DNA of 7,119 bases from Bacteroidales bacterium (GCA_016926765.1 JAFGNY010000173.1:1-7119); one strand, 5' to 3'. Counted from the stretch's first letter, positions 1 through 6,896 are shown. Numbers and translations: made by a program. Notes: a model not told the origin generated them from the letters alone.

Positions 1-968
1 AGATCAATCTGGATGGTGTTGATTCGGAACAAAAGGTCCTGTCTGAATAAGCCCTCCATTACCAGCTTATCGAGGTTTTTATTTGTTGCGCAGATCAACC
101 GGATGTCAATAGGCACCATCTTGTTGGAACCCAATGGAATAATTTGTCTTTCCTGCAGCACGTTCAGGATCTTCGCCTGCATATGCATGGATAGGTTCCC
201 GATCTCATCCAGGAAAAGGGTTCCTCCGGATGCTGTTTCAAACCGTCCAATCCGGTCTTGCTTAGCATCGGTAAAGGCCCCTTTTTTATGGCCAAACATT
301 TCACTTTCAAAGAGGGTAAGCGGAATGGAAGCCATATCCACCGTGATCATCGCTTCATTAAAACGCGAGGATCTCTTATGGATCTCCCTTGCTATCAACC
401 CCTTTCCGGTTCCATTTTCCCCGGTAAGTAAAATATTGACATCCGTTTTACTCACCTTTTCCACGATCTCCATCACCCGCATCATCTGTGGACATTGAAC
501 AATAATCTCCGAATACTGGTGATCAAGCTCTGCCGTAAGCTGATCCTGTCTGTTACGTAACTTCTCAATTTCCTTATTCGACTCCCGGAGTTTTAATGCT
601 GTTCGCAATGTAGCCAGGAGTTTGTCATTATCCCAGGGTTTGATGATGAAATCAACAGCTCCGTTCTTCATGGCTTTCACGGCAAGATCAATATCCCCAT
701 AAGCCGTCATCATAATGACACTCAGGGTTGGATCCACTTTAAGGATCTCTTTCAACCAGAAAATACCTTCATTTCCTGTAACTACTCCCGCCGAGAAATT
801 CATATCCAGTAAAACCAGATCATAGGAAACACCCTGCAATGTGCTAACGATCATATTGGGAGTTTTCAAACCGGTAACAAGAGAAAATTCATCTTCCAGA
901 AACAACTCCAATGCTTCCAGGATCTCCTTGTTATCTTCAACGATGAGCAAATTCCCTTTCTTCGTCAT
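1..968 (-). CDS. sigma-54-dependent response regulator, NtrC/AtoC type (3' end missing)
   Basis: This is a cytoplasmic two-component activator that, when phosphorylated, should drive open-complex formation by sigma-54 RNA polymerase. The minus-strand frame starts at the ATG at 968-966 (MTKKGNLLIVEDN) and stays open to the window edge, giving 322 codons. Residues 1-125 form a receiver: acidic pair E11/D12, phospho-acceptor D55 in LVLLDMNF, T88 and K110 (IIKPW). A charged helical linker follows at about 126-155. The AAA+ sigma-54 interaction domain then shows Walker A GENGTGKG (183-190, in place of the usual GESGTGKE), the sigma-54-contacting GAFTDA loop (230-235), Walker B LFLDEIG (251-257) and arginines in the FRQDLLFRI region (308-316). 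The rest of the AAA+ domain and the expected C-terminal Fis-type helix-turn-helix lie outside the window, so the DNA-binding part is not seen. It is divergent from the hybrid kinase at 1217. No good Shine-Dalgarno sequence precedes the start. The family call is secure; the target genes are unknown. Confidence 0.96.
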   Translation of the reverse strand, partial: MTKKGNLLIVEDNKEILEALELFLEDEFSLVTGLKTPNMIVSTLQGVSYDLVLLDMNFSAGVVTGNEGIFWLKEILKVDPTLSVIMMTAYGDIDLAVKAMKNGAVDFIIKPWDNDKLLATLRTALKLRESNKEIEKLRNRQDQLTAELDHQYSEIIVQCPQMMRVMEIVEKVSKTDVNILLTGENGTGKGLIAREIHKRSSRFNEAMITVDMASIPLTLFESEMFGHKKGAFTDAKQDRIGRFETASGGTLFLDEIGNLSMHMQAKILNVLQERQIIPLGSNKMVPIDIRLICATNKNLDKLVMEGLFRQDLLFRINTIQID

Positions 969-993
969 GGACTCTAAGTTTACACAAATTTGA

Positions 994-1042
994 AAAAGTG
1001 TCCAAATATAATACAATTATTGTCAAATATTTGGACACTTTT
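994..1042. repeat. 49-bp interrupted palindrome, candidate operator/upstream activating site
   Basis: Perfect 16-bp arms AAAAGTGTCCAAATAT (994-1009) and its reverse complement (1027-1042) share a centre at 1018 with an inner perfect pair, ACAAT (1013-1017) and ATTGT (1019-1023). Only three position pairs in the whole 24-bp half-length fail to match. The TGTCC...GGACA dyad suits a dimeric regulator. The site lies between the sigma-54 regulator and the hybrid kinase, and it overlaps the regulator's putative -7 box. Binding by the neighbouring regulator is an inference. A 12-T run follows at 1045-1056. Confidence 0.8.
1003..1010 (-). promoter_or_regulatory. putative Bacteroidota -7 box of the regulator gene
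   Basis: The minus strand reads TATATTTG here, a perfect match to the Bacteroidota TAnnTTTG box. It predicts a start near 996 and a leader of about 28 nt before the ATG at 968. No TTTG lies at the usual distance upstream; the nearest (1027-1024) leaves only 13 nt. This could mean a weak or activator-dependent promoter. The box sits inside the left arm of the 994-1042 palindrome, so a protein bound there would probably interfere with it. Confidence 0.4.
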
Positions 1043-1099
1043 AATTTTTTTTTTTTGCCTGTTTTATATATAATATTGATAATCTGTATTTTAATTTTT

Positions 1100-1115
1100 T
1101 GGCGCAATTTTTGTT
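1100..1115 (+). promoter_or_regulatory. candidate sigma-54 (-24/-12) promoter for the hybrid kinase gene
   Basis: The plus strand reads TGGCGCA-ATTT-TTGTT. Aligned to the consensus TGGCACG-N4-TTGCW it keeps the spacing exactly, with GG at 1101-1102 and the -12 doublet at 1113-1114, and matches 9 of 12 defined positions. The main flaw is GT instead of GC at -13/-12. The start would fall near 1126, giving a leader of about 91 nt. No perfect TAnnTTTG box was found on the plus strand between 969 and 1216; the nearest is TAATATTG at 1071-1078, with one mismatch. The adjacent sigma-54 activator gene and the palindrome about 108 bp upstream support the idea. Confidence 0.38.
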
Positions 1116-1216
1116 AAATAAATTTACTACATGAATTATCACACAATTTTACATTGTATGTGCGTACCATAAGGTAATATAACTCATGTACTACCTGAAA
1201 TAGAGGTTCCGGAAGC

Positions 1217-3271
1217 ATGACCAGACGGATTGAAACAACACAGAATTTGTTGGAAGTAATCCCCGATATCCTTCTTTGGATTGACGACGAGGGTCGGCTG
1301 CTGGATTATCACCCAAACAACCATTCGTTTTTGTTTGACAAAAAGGGAGGTCCGATAGGATTGTCGCTGAAGGAGATCTTTAACCTGGATCTCAGCCAGC
1401 AGATGTTGCAGATGGCAATAGACAGCCGGAAGAGCAAGATCTTACAATCAGGGCAGATTACTTATAAAACAGAGGATTCCATCACCAAATTTGAATGCCG
1501 TATCGCTCCGGCAGACGACCATTCCTATATTGCCGGCTGGAGGGAAATCAATCCTATGGGGGAACCCGGGAAAGGAGATTTGATCAGAGGGAACAGCCAG
1601 GCCACCTTACTATTGCTAACAGAGCATTCGCTGGAAGATGCGATCAGCTCCTCCTTCGAAATCCTTGGGGAAACATACCAATCGGACCGGATCATGTTGT
1701 TCAGAAATCACACAGATCCGGAAACAGACGAGATCTTTATGAAATTGCAGCAGGAATGGGCCCACCAGGATGTGGGAAGCAACCTGGACAGTATTCAGGA
1801 TACCTACATTCCCTACCATCCTGATCTTTCCCTTTTCTATGATATGCTGAACAGTGATTCTCCTGTAATCGCAATGACCGAAGATCTGACGCCAAATGCA
1901 AAAAAATTTCTGATCCAACTGGATGTCCTGTCAGTTGTGATCATGCCCGTTTATGTCAGAAATACGTTCTGGGGGTTTCTTGGCATTGGGGACTGCACCT
2001 CTTCGCGCATCTGGAAGGAAGAGGAGGTCAGCGCCATCAAAGCCATTTCGCTGGTCCTGGGTGCAGTGATTCAGAAGCATCAGGACCAGGAAGAACTCAC
2101 GATTGCCAGGTTACATGCAGAAGAGTCGGACCGGTTAAAAAGCTCCATTCTGGCCAACATCAACCATGAACTCAGAACTCCGATGACCGGCATCCTCGGT
2201 TTCTCCGAAATCTTGTGCGAACAACTGGAGAATCAGAACGTCAGGCAGATGGCAGAGAATATTCAGATCAGTGGACGCAGGCTTCTTGCCACTTTGAACA
2301 GCATGATCGAACTCTCCCAGTTTGAAGCAAAAAAAACTCTCTTTAAACTGAAAGAGACAAAACTTAATGAGCTGATCCTGCTTACCTGTGAGCCACATCT
2401 TTCCGGCGCCAAGCAAAAAAAACTCGGGTTCGAGATCTTTATGAATGAATCGATCTTTTCCTTCATCGATGAAAAACTTTTTGCACAATTACTGAATTAC
2501 CTGCTCGAGAATGCTGTCAAATTCACCGACAAAGGAAAAATTACGGTCGAAACAGGGAATCAATGGGATCTGGGGAAATCCTGGTCATGTATCTCCATCA
2601 CAGATACTGGTCCCGGAATCCCATCGGAGTACCATGAACTGATATTTGAAGAATTCAGACAGGTAAGTGAAGGATACAACCGTAGTTTTGAGGGAAGCGG
2701 TCTTGGATTGACCCTATCAAAGAAGATCGTTGAATTAATGAATGGAAAACTTACAATGTCGAGCCAGGAAGGCATAGGATCTACCTTTACGATCTGGTTG
2801 CCGTCAAGCCAGCTCAGTATACCTGAACCTCAACCGGTAATCAGGGAACAGGAATCCATCCCCGAAATCCCTGAATGCCCTATTCCCGATCCATGTTCCG
2901 GATTACCCTCTCTGCTCATCGTGGAAGACAACCGCCTGAACAGTGAATTGATCCTGATCTATCTGCGTTCCCAGTGTAATTGCGAAGTTGCGCGTGATGG
3001 TGAAACAGCATTGGCAATGGTACAAAAAAATCATTATGAAATCATCCTGATGGATATCAACCTGGGCCCTGGTATCGATGGAATGGAGGCCACCCGGCAG
3101 ATCCGGAAACTTCCCGCTTACCAGCAGACTCCGATTATTGCAGTTACCGGATATACGATGGATTCGGATAAGGTGGAGATTCTGGAATCCGGGTGCTCAC
3201 ATTACCTTCCGAAGCCGATTGACAAACAAGAACTCTCCAACCTGATCGCCAGCCTGGTGGTTAAGGCATAA
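1217..3271 (+). CDS. soluble PAS-GAF hybrid histidine kinase with C-terminal receiver
   Basis: This is a sensor kinase that should autophosphorylate on His and pass the phosphate to its own C-terminal Asp. No membrane segment or signal peptide is visible, so it should sense an intracellular cue. Domains in order: a PAS-like region (about 8-112); a GAF-like domain (about 128-290, with the FWGFLGIGDC strand at 251-260); a helical linker; HisKA with the phosphorylatable H317 in NINHELRTP; and HATPase_c with N-box N432 (LLENAVKFT), G1 box D463-G467 (DTGPG) and G2 box GSGLGL (493-498). A proline-rich linker (about 534-563) leads to a receiver with E570/D571, phospho-acceptor D613 (LMDINL), T644 and K666. 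All key catalytic residues are present. A phosphorelay would need an HPt protein, and none is in the window. The ATG at 1217 is preceded only by a weak GAGG. The symporter gene follows 53 bp downstream on the same strand. The ligand and the cognate output regulator are unknown. Confidence 0.95.
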   Translation: MTRRIETTQNLLEVIPDILLWIDDEGRLLDYHPNNHSFLFDKKGGPIGLSLKEIFNLDLSQQMLQMAIDSRKSKILQSGQITYKTEDSITKFECRIAPADDHSYIAGWREINPMGEPGKGDLIRGNSQATLLLLTEHSLEDAISSSFEILGETYQSDRIMLFRNHTDPETDEIFMKLQQEWAHQDVGSNLDSIQDTYIPYHPDLSLFYDMLNSDSPVIAMTEDLTPNAKKFLIQLDVLSVVIMPVYVRNTFWGFLGIGDCTSSRIWKEEEVSAIKAISLVLGAVIQKHQDQEELTIARLHAEESDRLKSSILANINHELRTPMTGILGFSEILCEQLENQNVRQMAENIQISGRRLLATLNSMIELSQFEAKKTLFKLKETKLNELILLTCEPHLSGAKQKKLGFEIFMNESIFSFIDEKLFAQLLNYLLENAVKFTDKGKITVETGNQWDLGKSWSCISITDTGPGIPSEYHELIFEEFRQVSEGYNRSFEGSGLGLTLSKKIVELMNGKLTMSSQEGIGSTFTIWLPSSQLSIPEPQPVIREQESIPEIPECPIPDPCSGLPSLLIVEDNRLNSELILIYLRSQCNCEVARDGETALAMVQKNHYEIILMDINLGPGIDGMEATRQIRKLPAYQQTPIIAVTGYTMDSDKVEILESGCSHYLPKPIDKQELSNLIASLVVKA

Positions 3272-3324
3272 TCCCCTTCCGATTCTCCGATTATTTCCTA
3301 CTTTTACATGGTTAAAACAACTCC

Positions 3325-4536
3325 ATGAAAAAGTTTCCGTTGCATTGGCAGATCTTGTTGGCCCTTCTCCTGGGAATTCTATATGGTTCCTTCCTTGGCG
3401 ACTATTCAGAGTATGTCGACTGGATGGGAGATCTCTTCCTCCGGGCGCTGAAGATGATCATCATCCCATTGATTCTGAGTTCGATTATATCGGGTGTAAC
3501 TGGAATCGGAACAGCAGAGAACCTTGGTCGACTGGGACTGAAAACCATCCTCTACTACCTCTCTACCAGCATCCTTGCCATTGTCACCGGGTTGTTCTTT
3601 GTCAATCTGATTCATCCGGGCGTTGGGGCTGATCTTGGATTGACCCGGGATGTTACCGACCTGGGAATCATGCGCCAGTCATTCGGCCAAACGCTGATCA
3701 ATATTATCCCTACCAATATTTTTGAGGCTTTCTCACAGGCAAATATGCTCTCCATTATTTTTTTCTCGATCATTTTCGGATTTTTCATCAATTTGACCGG
3801 CGAGAAATCAAGAACCTTCCTTACAACCTTTTTTGATGCGGTATTCGAGGTAATGATGAAGATCACGATGTTCATTATCCGTTTTGCACCGTTTGGTGTA
3901 TTCGGGATCATCGTTTACCAGATCAGCCAGTCGGAAAACATCACAACCCTGGCTCAAAGTATGGGACTCTATATGCTTACAGTCATTCTGGGGTTGATGG
4001 TGCATAGTCTGATCACCTTACCACTGATCGCACGTTTTATCGGCCGGATTCATCCCTGGAGACATTTCAAGGCAGTCACCACTCCCCTGCTGACGGCATT
4101 TTCCACCTCCTCTTCTTCAGCCACCCTTCCACTTACCATCCAGGCGGTGGAAACCAATTGCGGCGTTTCCAACAAGATTTCCTCTTTCACGTTGCCCCTC
4201 GGCGCAACCATCAATATGGATGGAACCGCGCTTTATGAATGTGTCGCAGCCATGTTCATTGCACAGGCTTATGGGATTGAGCTTTCATTTGTACAGCAGG
4301 TCATCGTGGTGATCACAGCTCTGTTAGCTTCTATCGGTGCGGCAGGAATCCCCATGGCAGGACTTGTCATGATTACCATCATCCTGACTGCAGTGGGCTT
4401 GCCTCTCGAAGGGGTTGGCCTTATCCTGGCCGTCGACAGGATCCTTGATATGTTTCGGACTACGGTGAATGTCTGGAGCGACACCTGCGGTGCAGTCGTC
4501 ATTGCCAGGTCAGAAGGTGAGATCCTGAAGGTCTAA
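3325..4536 (+). CDS. DAACS-family dicarboxylate/amino acid:cation symporter, glutamate/aspartate-like
   Basis: This inner-membrane secondary transporter belongs to the GltPh/GltP/DctA family and takes up acidic amino acids or dicarboxylates with Na+ or H+. The 403 residues are full length (GltPh is about 420). Hydrophobic segments run throughout. The first re-entrant loop carries the serine-rich motif TSSSSATLP (261-269), TM7 the NMDGT cation-binding motif (297-301), and the second re-entrant loop the region around ASIGAAGIPMAG (335-346). TM8 reads DRILDMFRTTVNVWSD (371-386). Aligned by motif to GltPh, D375, R378, T379 and N382 fall on its substrate-binding residues D394, R397, T398 and N401. 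D371 and D386 fall on D390 and D405, the latter a Na+ ligand. This favours an acidic amino acid and Na+ coupling over a DctA-like C4-dicarboxylate carrier, but that is inference. The 53-bp gap after the kinase gene holds no recognisable promoter or terminator, so co-transcription is likely. Confidence 0.95.
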   Translation: MKKFPLHWQILLALLLGILYGSFLGDYSEYVDWMGDLFLRALKMIIIPLILSSIISGVTGIGTAENLGRLGLKTILYYLSTSILAIVTGLFFVNLIHPGVGADLGLTRDVTDLGIMRQSFGQTLINIIPTNIFEAFSQANMLSIIFFSIIFGFFINLTGEKSRTFLTTFFDAVFEVMMKITMFIIRFAPFGVFGIIVYQISQSENITTLAQSMGLYMLTVILGLMVHSLITLPLIARFIGRIHPWRHFKAVTTPLLTAFSTSSSSATLPLTIQAVETNCGVSNKISSFTLPLGATINMDGTALYECVAAMFIAQAYGIELSFVQQVIVVITALLASIGAAGIPMAGLVMITIILTAVGLPLEGVGLILAVDRILDMFRTTVNVWSDTCGAVVIARSEGEILKV

Positions 4537-4575
4537 TTCCGCATGCCACTTCTACATTTTAGCGGAAATCTTTTT
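4537..4575 (+). terminator. weak candidate terminator after the symporter gene
   Basis: Directly after the symporter stop codon, TTCCGC (4537-4542) can pair with GCGGAA (4562-4567) across a 19-nt loop, followed by TCTTTTT (4569-4575). The short stem and long loop make it weak. It reads better on the plus strand than the minus strand and overlaps the last codons of the convergent TrkA-C gene. Confidence 0.3.
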
Positions 4576-5250
4576 ATGAAGAGCTGCCATCTGTGATTGA
4601 TTTCCATAAACAACCAGTAGATCATTCTGTTTAATGACGGTGTCAGTTGCAGGAGTTCCGGTATAGGTCCCATCCGGATTTTCAATCCCAAGAATGATAA
4701 AGCCCAATACGATGATCTCCTTGTCTGAAACCTGCTTTCCAACCAGCCAACTCCCCTGCTCAACGAATAAATCAAAAAGATGGTACCCGTCGGCAAGGTT
4801 GTATAGAGAACTATACTCCCGTCTGGAAAAATTTGGAAATCGCTTTAATACCTTGGTTGTCAATCTATTGAGAAATTGGTCAACTTTATTGCTCGAAGCC
4901 AGTAACGTCAGGATGGCCATACCTCCAACAAGAATCCCAATTCCATAATACCAGGGTAAGCCTTGTTCATCTTTGTGGATAAAAGTCAGCAGCAGGGAGG
5001 TCATCACGGTCACAATTCCTGCATTTCCCAATAGCATCAGGGTCGAAATTACTTTCCTTCGTCCCGGATGAGTAGCGATCTGCTCTGATTCAGAGGTGGT
5101 GTACCCACAACCTGTAAATGCCGACCGTGCCTGGAAACGGGCAGTCCTGTCCGACAGGCCTGTATGGACCAATAGAGCAGCAGCGATCTTGGTCACCAAC
5201 AGTGAGATAATCACAATGAAAATGACGGTCAAAATAGGAATTAAATTCAT
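4552..5250 (-). CDS. membrane protein with C-terminal TrkA-C (RCK_C) domain
   Basis: This 232-residue inner-membrane protein is probably linked to K+ or other ion transport through its regulatory RCK_C domain. Membrane segments lie at about 3-29, 66-91 and 99-119. Between the first two is a conserved-looking loop, ARSAFTGCGYTTSESE (41-56), followed by HPGRRK (61-66). Residues about 147-226 form the TrkA-C domain: the strand ending in IIVLGFIILGI (179-189), then a DTVIKQNDLLVVYG-type ending (203-216). TrkA-C domains of RCK subunits often bind small ligands or nucleotides. There is no N-terminal Rossmann (RCK_N) domain, so this is not a classical TrkA or KtrA. From memory, short proteins with this same membrane-plus-TrkA-C layout are widespread and annotated only as TrkA C-terminal domain proteins; their activity is unsettled. 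The gene converges with the symporter, leaving 15 bp between stops. The ATG at 5250 is immediately followed by the first membrane helix. Architecture is confident; transport function is inferred. Confidence 0.88.
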   Translation of the reverse strand: MNLIPILTVIFIVIISLLVTKIAAALLVHTGLSDRTARFQARSAFTGCGYTTSESEQIATHPGRRKVISTLMLLGNAGIVTVMTSLLLTFIHKDEQGLPWYYGIGILVGGMAILTLLASSNKVDQFLNRLTTKVLKRFPNFSRREYSSLYNLADGYHLFDLFVEQGSWLVGKQVSDKEIIVLGFIILGIENPDGTYTGTPATDTVIKQNDLLVVYGNQSQMAALHKKISAKM

Positions 5251-5513
5251 CGTCTTTTGTTTAATTCATGTGCGTTGTTACTCCATAAACCACATCAAAT
5301 ACCCGCAAGATTCACAGATATCGTTGGTGGCCTCCTTGTTCGCCCACTCTATTCCGAGAAATGTTATTCCCGGAGTGTTCATCAGAGTATGGCGAGTAAA
5401 AAATTAACTGACGAAGATACGTTAAATCCCGTAATCAATGTTATAATGATCTGACGAGTGTTGATCACAGCCGATATTTTTGTTTTGTAGGATATCTACA
5501 TCATCGATTTTTC

Positions 5514-5521
5514 TAACTTTG
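5514..5521 (+). promoter_or_regulatory. putative -7 box upstream of the 100-residue gene
   Basis: TAACTTTG is a perfect TAnnTTTG match. A start near 5528 would leave a leader of only about 12 nt before the ATG at 5540. The closest upstream TTTG (5484-5487) is 26 nt away rather than about 20, so the upstream element is poor. In the remaining divergent gap (5251-5513) I see no clear promoter for the minus-strand TrkA-C gene, no strong hairpin and no convincing small gene. Confidence 0.45.
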
Positions 5522-5539
5522 TAACTATCAACCTACTAT

Positions 5540-5842
5540 ATGCTAAAGAATCATCAGACTCCAAATTCATGGCAACTGGCTCAGCAAGAAATTCTTGTTT
5601 TCTTGATGGAGTTTTTATACCAGATAGAATGGCACTATGGGGACAACCGGGCTCCATTCCATTATCCTCCCGAGTTCTCATTAATCATGAAGCCGGATGG
5701 CAGGCACATATATCAATGTAGTATTGAAACTGATCTGGGGGTCCCGGAGGAGCGGATCCTCATGACCGCTGATTCACCTGAGTCATTGCCAGAAGCTGTC
5801 AGGTGTGAAATCTTAGGCAGGTTTTCCCCTTCCATAGAGTGA
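5540..5842 (+). CDS. small protein of unknown function (100 aa)
   Basis: I do not recognise this protein. It is 100 residues, soluble-looking, with no signal peptide or membrane helix. Residues about 10-33 would form an amphipathic helix rich in aromatic and aliphatic residues (from SWQLAQQ on). Then comes an acidic/aromatic turn (HYGDNRAPFHYPPE, 32-45), a likely beta-hairpin around MKPDGRHIYQC (50-60), and a final helix around ESLPEAVRCEILGRF (81-95). This reads like a compact alpha-beta-alpha fold. The case for a real gene rests on the orderly composition, the -7 box just upstream, and tight convergent packing against the Cache gene (37-bp gap). A 61-codon frame on the opposite strand (5496-5681) overlaps it and looks like a shadow. 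No operon partner suggests a role. Confidence 0.62.
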   Translation: MLKNHQTPNSWQLAQQEILVFLMEFLYQIEWHYGDNRAPFHYPPEFSLIMKPDGRHIYQCSIETDLGVPEERILMTADSPESLPEAVRCEILGRFSPSIE

Positions 5843-5879
5843 TCTGCCATCAAAACCATGACTGAGAACGTAAAAATCA

Positions 5880-6794
5880 TTAATCCTGATAAATCCCGGT
5901 CCCTACAACATAGGTATTTCCCTTTGACACGATCTTTTTAACGAAAGAACATTTGTTGGCAGGTTTGATCTGATCGGGTTTAGGCCATTTATAGAAAACC
6001 CATCCCGATCCATCCTCCTCCGCAACCTGAACAAACTCACGAAAGAAGTATTTCCCCGTAGTATCCTGGATATCGTACAGATTTTTTCCTTCAAGTTCAC
6101 GGAACGGCTGGTTGACAAGCAAGTTGTAGGAGGTGTCCAGCACAAAGATGTAGGTATCTTTAAATACAAACTCCGAAGTAGGGTCACGCAATTTATCAAA
6201 GGCTTGAGTTCCTTCTACCCGGATCAGGTAGGTCGCGTCATTCACTGCATCAATAGCAAATGCTTTTTCCATTCTCATGTCGTACAGACCCGACCCCACT
6301 ACATAGATTTTCCCGGAAGGCGCCTTGGCAAGCTTCACATAAGTTGTCTTCCATGAAGGAACTGTGTCTCCCGGTTTCACCCAGAGGTAGTGGGTCCATC
6401 CCGACTGGGTAAATCCCAGCCCTTTCCGGATAAACCACTGGATGATCGGTTTTCCGTTGGGATCCTTCAGGTCGATCATATTCTTGCCTACCAGGGAGGT
6501 ATCTTCGTGAGCGAGTATGTTTCCATCTAGATCAATCGCAAACGTATACCTCTCCCCGTATCTCCATTTGGTCCCGTCCCTCATGAAATCAGTAAATGCC
6601 TTTTCGCCGCGTTGTGATACCGTTGATGCAGCATCATCCACCAAAGCCACGAGCCGGATGGTCTCCGGGTAGGCATAGGAAACTTTCTGGCCGAAAAGAT
6701 GTACAGCAAAGCCGGAACCGATCATCCAGACCAACGTGATAATCATGGTTGCCAGCGGAAAGGGAGCGCCCCGATTGACTACAAATGCTTTCAT
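5880..6794 (-). CDS. membrane-anchored tandem Cache-domain protein without output domain
   Basis: This 304-residue protein should sit outside the cytoplasmic membrane, held by one N-terminal helix (about 12-34). It appears to be two related Cache-like (sCache_2-type) ligand-binding modules. The first covers about 45-175, with RGEKAFTDF (62-70), YTFAIDLDGNILAHEDTSLVGKN (83-105 region), DLKDPNGK (108-115), SGWTHYLWVKP (131-141) and YVVGSGLYD (164-172). The second, about 176-304, repeats the pattern: EGTQAFDKL (194-202), TYIFVLDTSYNLLVNQ (214-229), LEGKNLYDIQD (234-244), GSGWVFYKWPKP (262-273) and YVVGTGIYQD (295-304). Cache domains usually form the sensor part of chemoreceptors, kinases or cyclases and bind small organic ligands. 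Here the chain ends right after the second module with no second membrane helix, HAMP, kinase or methyl-accepting domain, so it would need a partner or act as a binding protein. The 5' end has a very good promoter. Ligand and partner are unknown. Confidence 0.88.
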   Translation of the reverse strand: MKAFVVNRGAPFPLATMIITLVWMIGSGFAVHLFGQKVSYAYPETIRLVALVDDAASTVSQRGEKAFTDFMRDGTKWRYGERYTFAIDLDGNILAHEDTSLVGKNMIDLKDPNGKPIIQWFIRKGLGFTQSGWTHYLWVKPGDTVPSWKTTYVKLAKAPSGKIYVVGSGLYDMRMEKAFAIDAVNDATYLIRVEGTQAFDKLRDPTSEFVFKDTYIFVLDTSYNLLVNQPFRELEGKNLYDIQDTTGKYFFREFVQVAEEDGSGWVFYKWPKPDQIKPANKCSFVKKIVSKGNTYVVGTGIYQD

Positions 6795-6818
6795 GACAAT
6801 GAAATTTTAGGTTGCTAA

Positions 6819-6850
6819 CAAATATAATGGAAACAGATATAAAAAACAAA
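6819..6850 (-). promoter_or_regulatory. Bacteroidota-type promoter of the Cache gene
   Basis: The minus strand carries TTTG (6850-6847), a 20-nt spacer and TATATTTG (6826-6819), an exact match to the TTTG / TAnnTTTG arrangement. The start is predicted near 6812, leaving a leader of about 18 nt before the ATG at 6794. Confidence 0.72.
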
Positions 6851-6896
6851 TACAAAGAGCTTTCAGGGCATCTGTTTATCCTCTTTGAAAATAATC

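Noticed and set aside
13..498. 161-codon plus-strand open frame
   Set aside because: It lies wholly antisense to the sigma-54 AAA+ domain, whose motifs (Walker A, GAFTDA, Walker B) are clear on the minus strand.
994..1056. Intrinsic terminator on the plus strand (palindrome followed by a 12-T tract)
   Set aside because: No plus-strand gene ends upstream; the region is divergent, the stem is AT-rich and its outer arms are separated by 17 nt. An operator explains the position better. The T tract may instead be bent or flexible DNA upstream of the promoter.
3278..3293. Direct repeat TCCGATT twice between the kinase and symporter genes
   Set aside because: Two 7-nt copies are too short to distinguish from chance, and nothing nearby suggests a binding site.
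5343..5375. Possible hairpin CACTC...GAGTG with imperfect TATTCC repeats in the divergent gap
   Set aside because: The arms are only 5 bp and the loop is long; no T tract or conserved riboswitch-like structure is apparent.
5096..5407. 103-codon plus-strand open frame running into the 5251-5539 gap
   Set aside because: Half of it is antisense to the membrane region of the TrkA-C protein, and the rest has no recognisable domain, start signal or promoter.
5496..5681. 61-codon minus-strand open frame
   Set aside because: It is antisense to the 100-residue gene, has poor protein-like composition and no promoter box.
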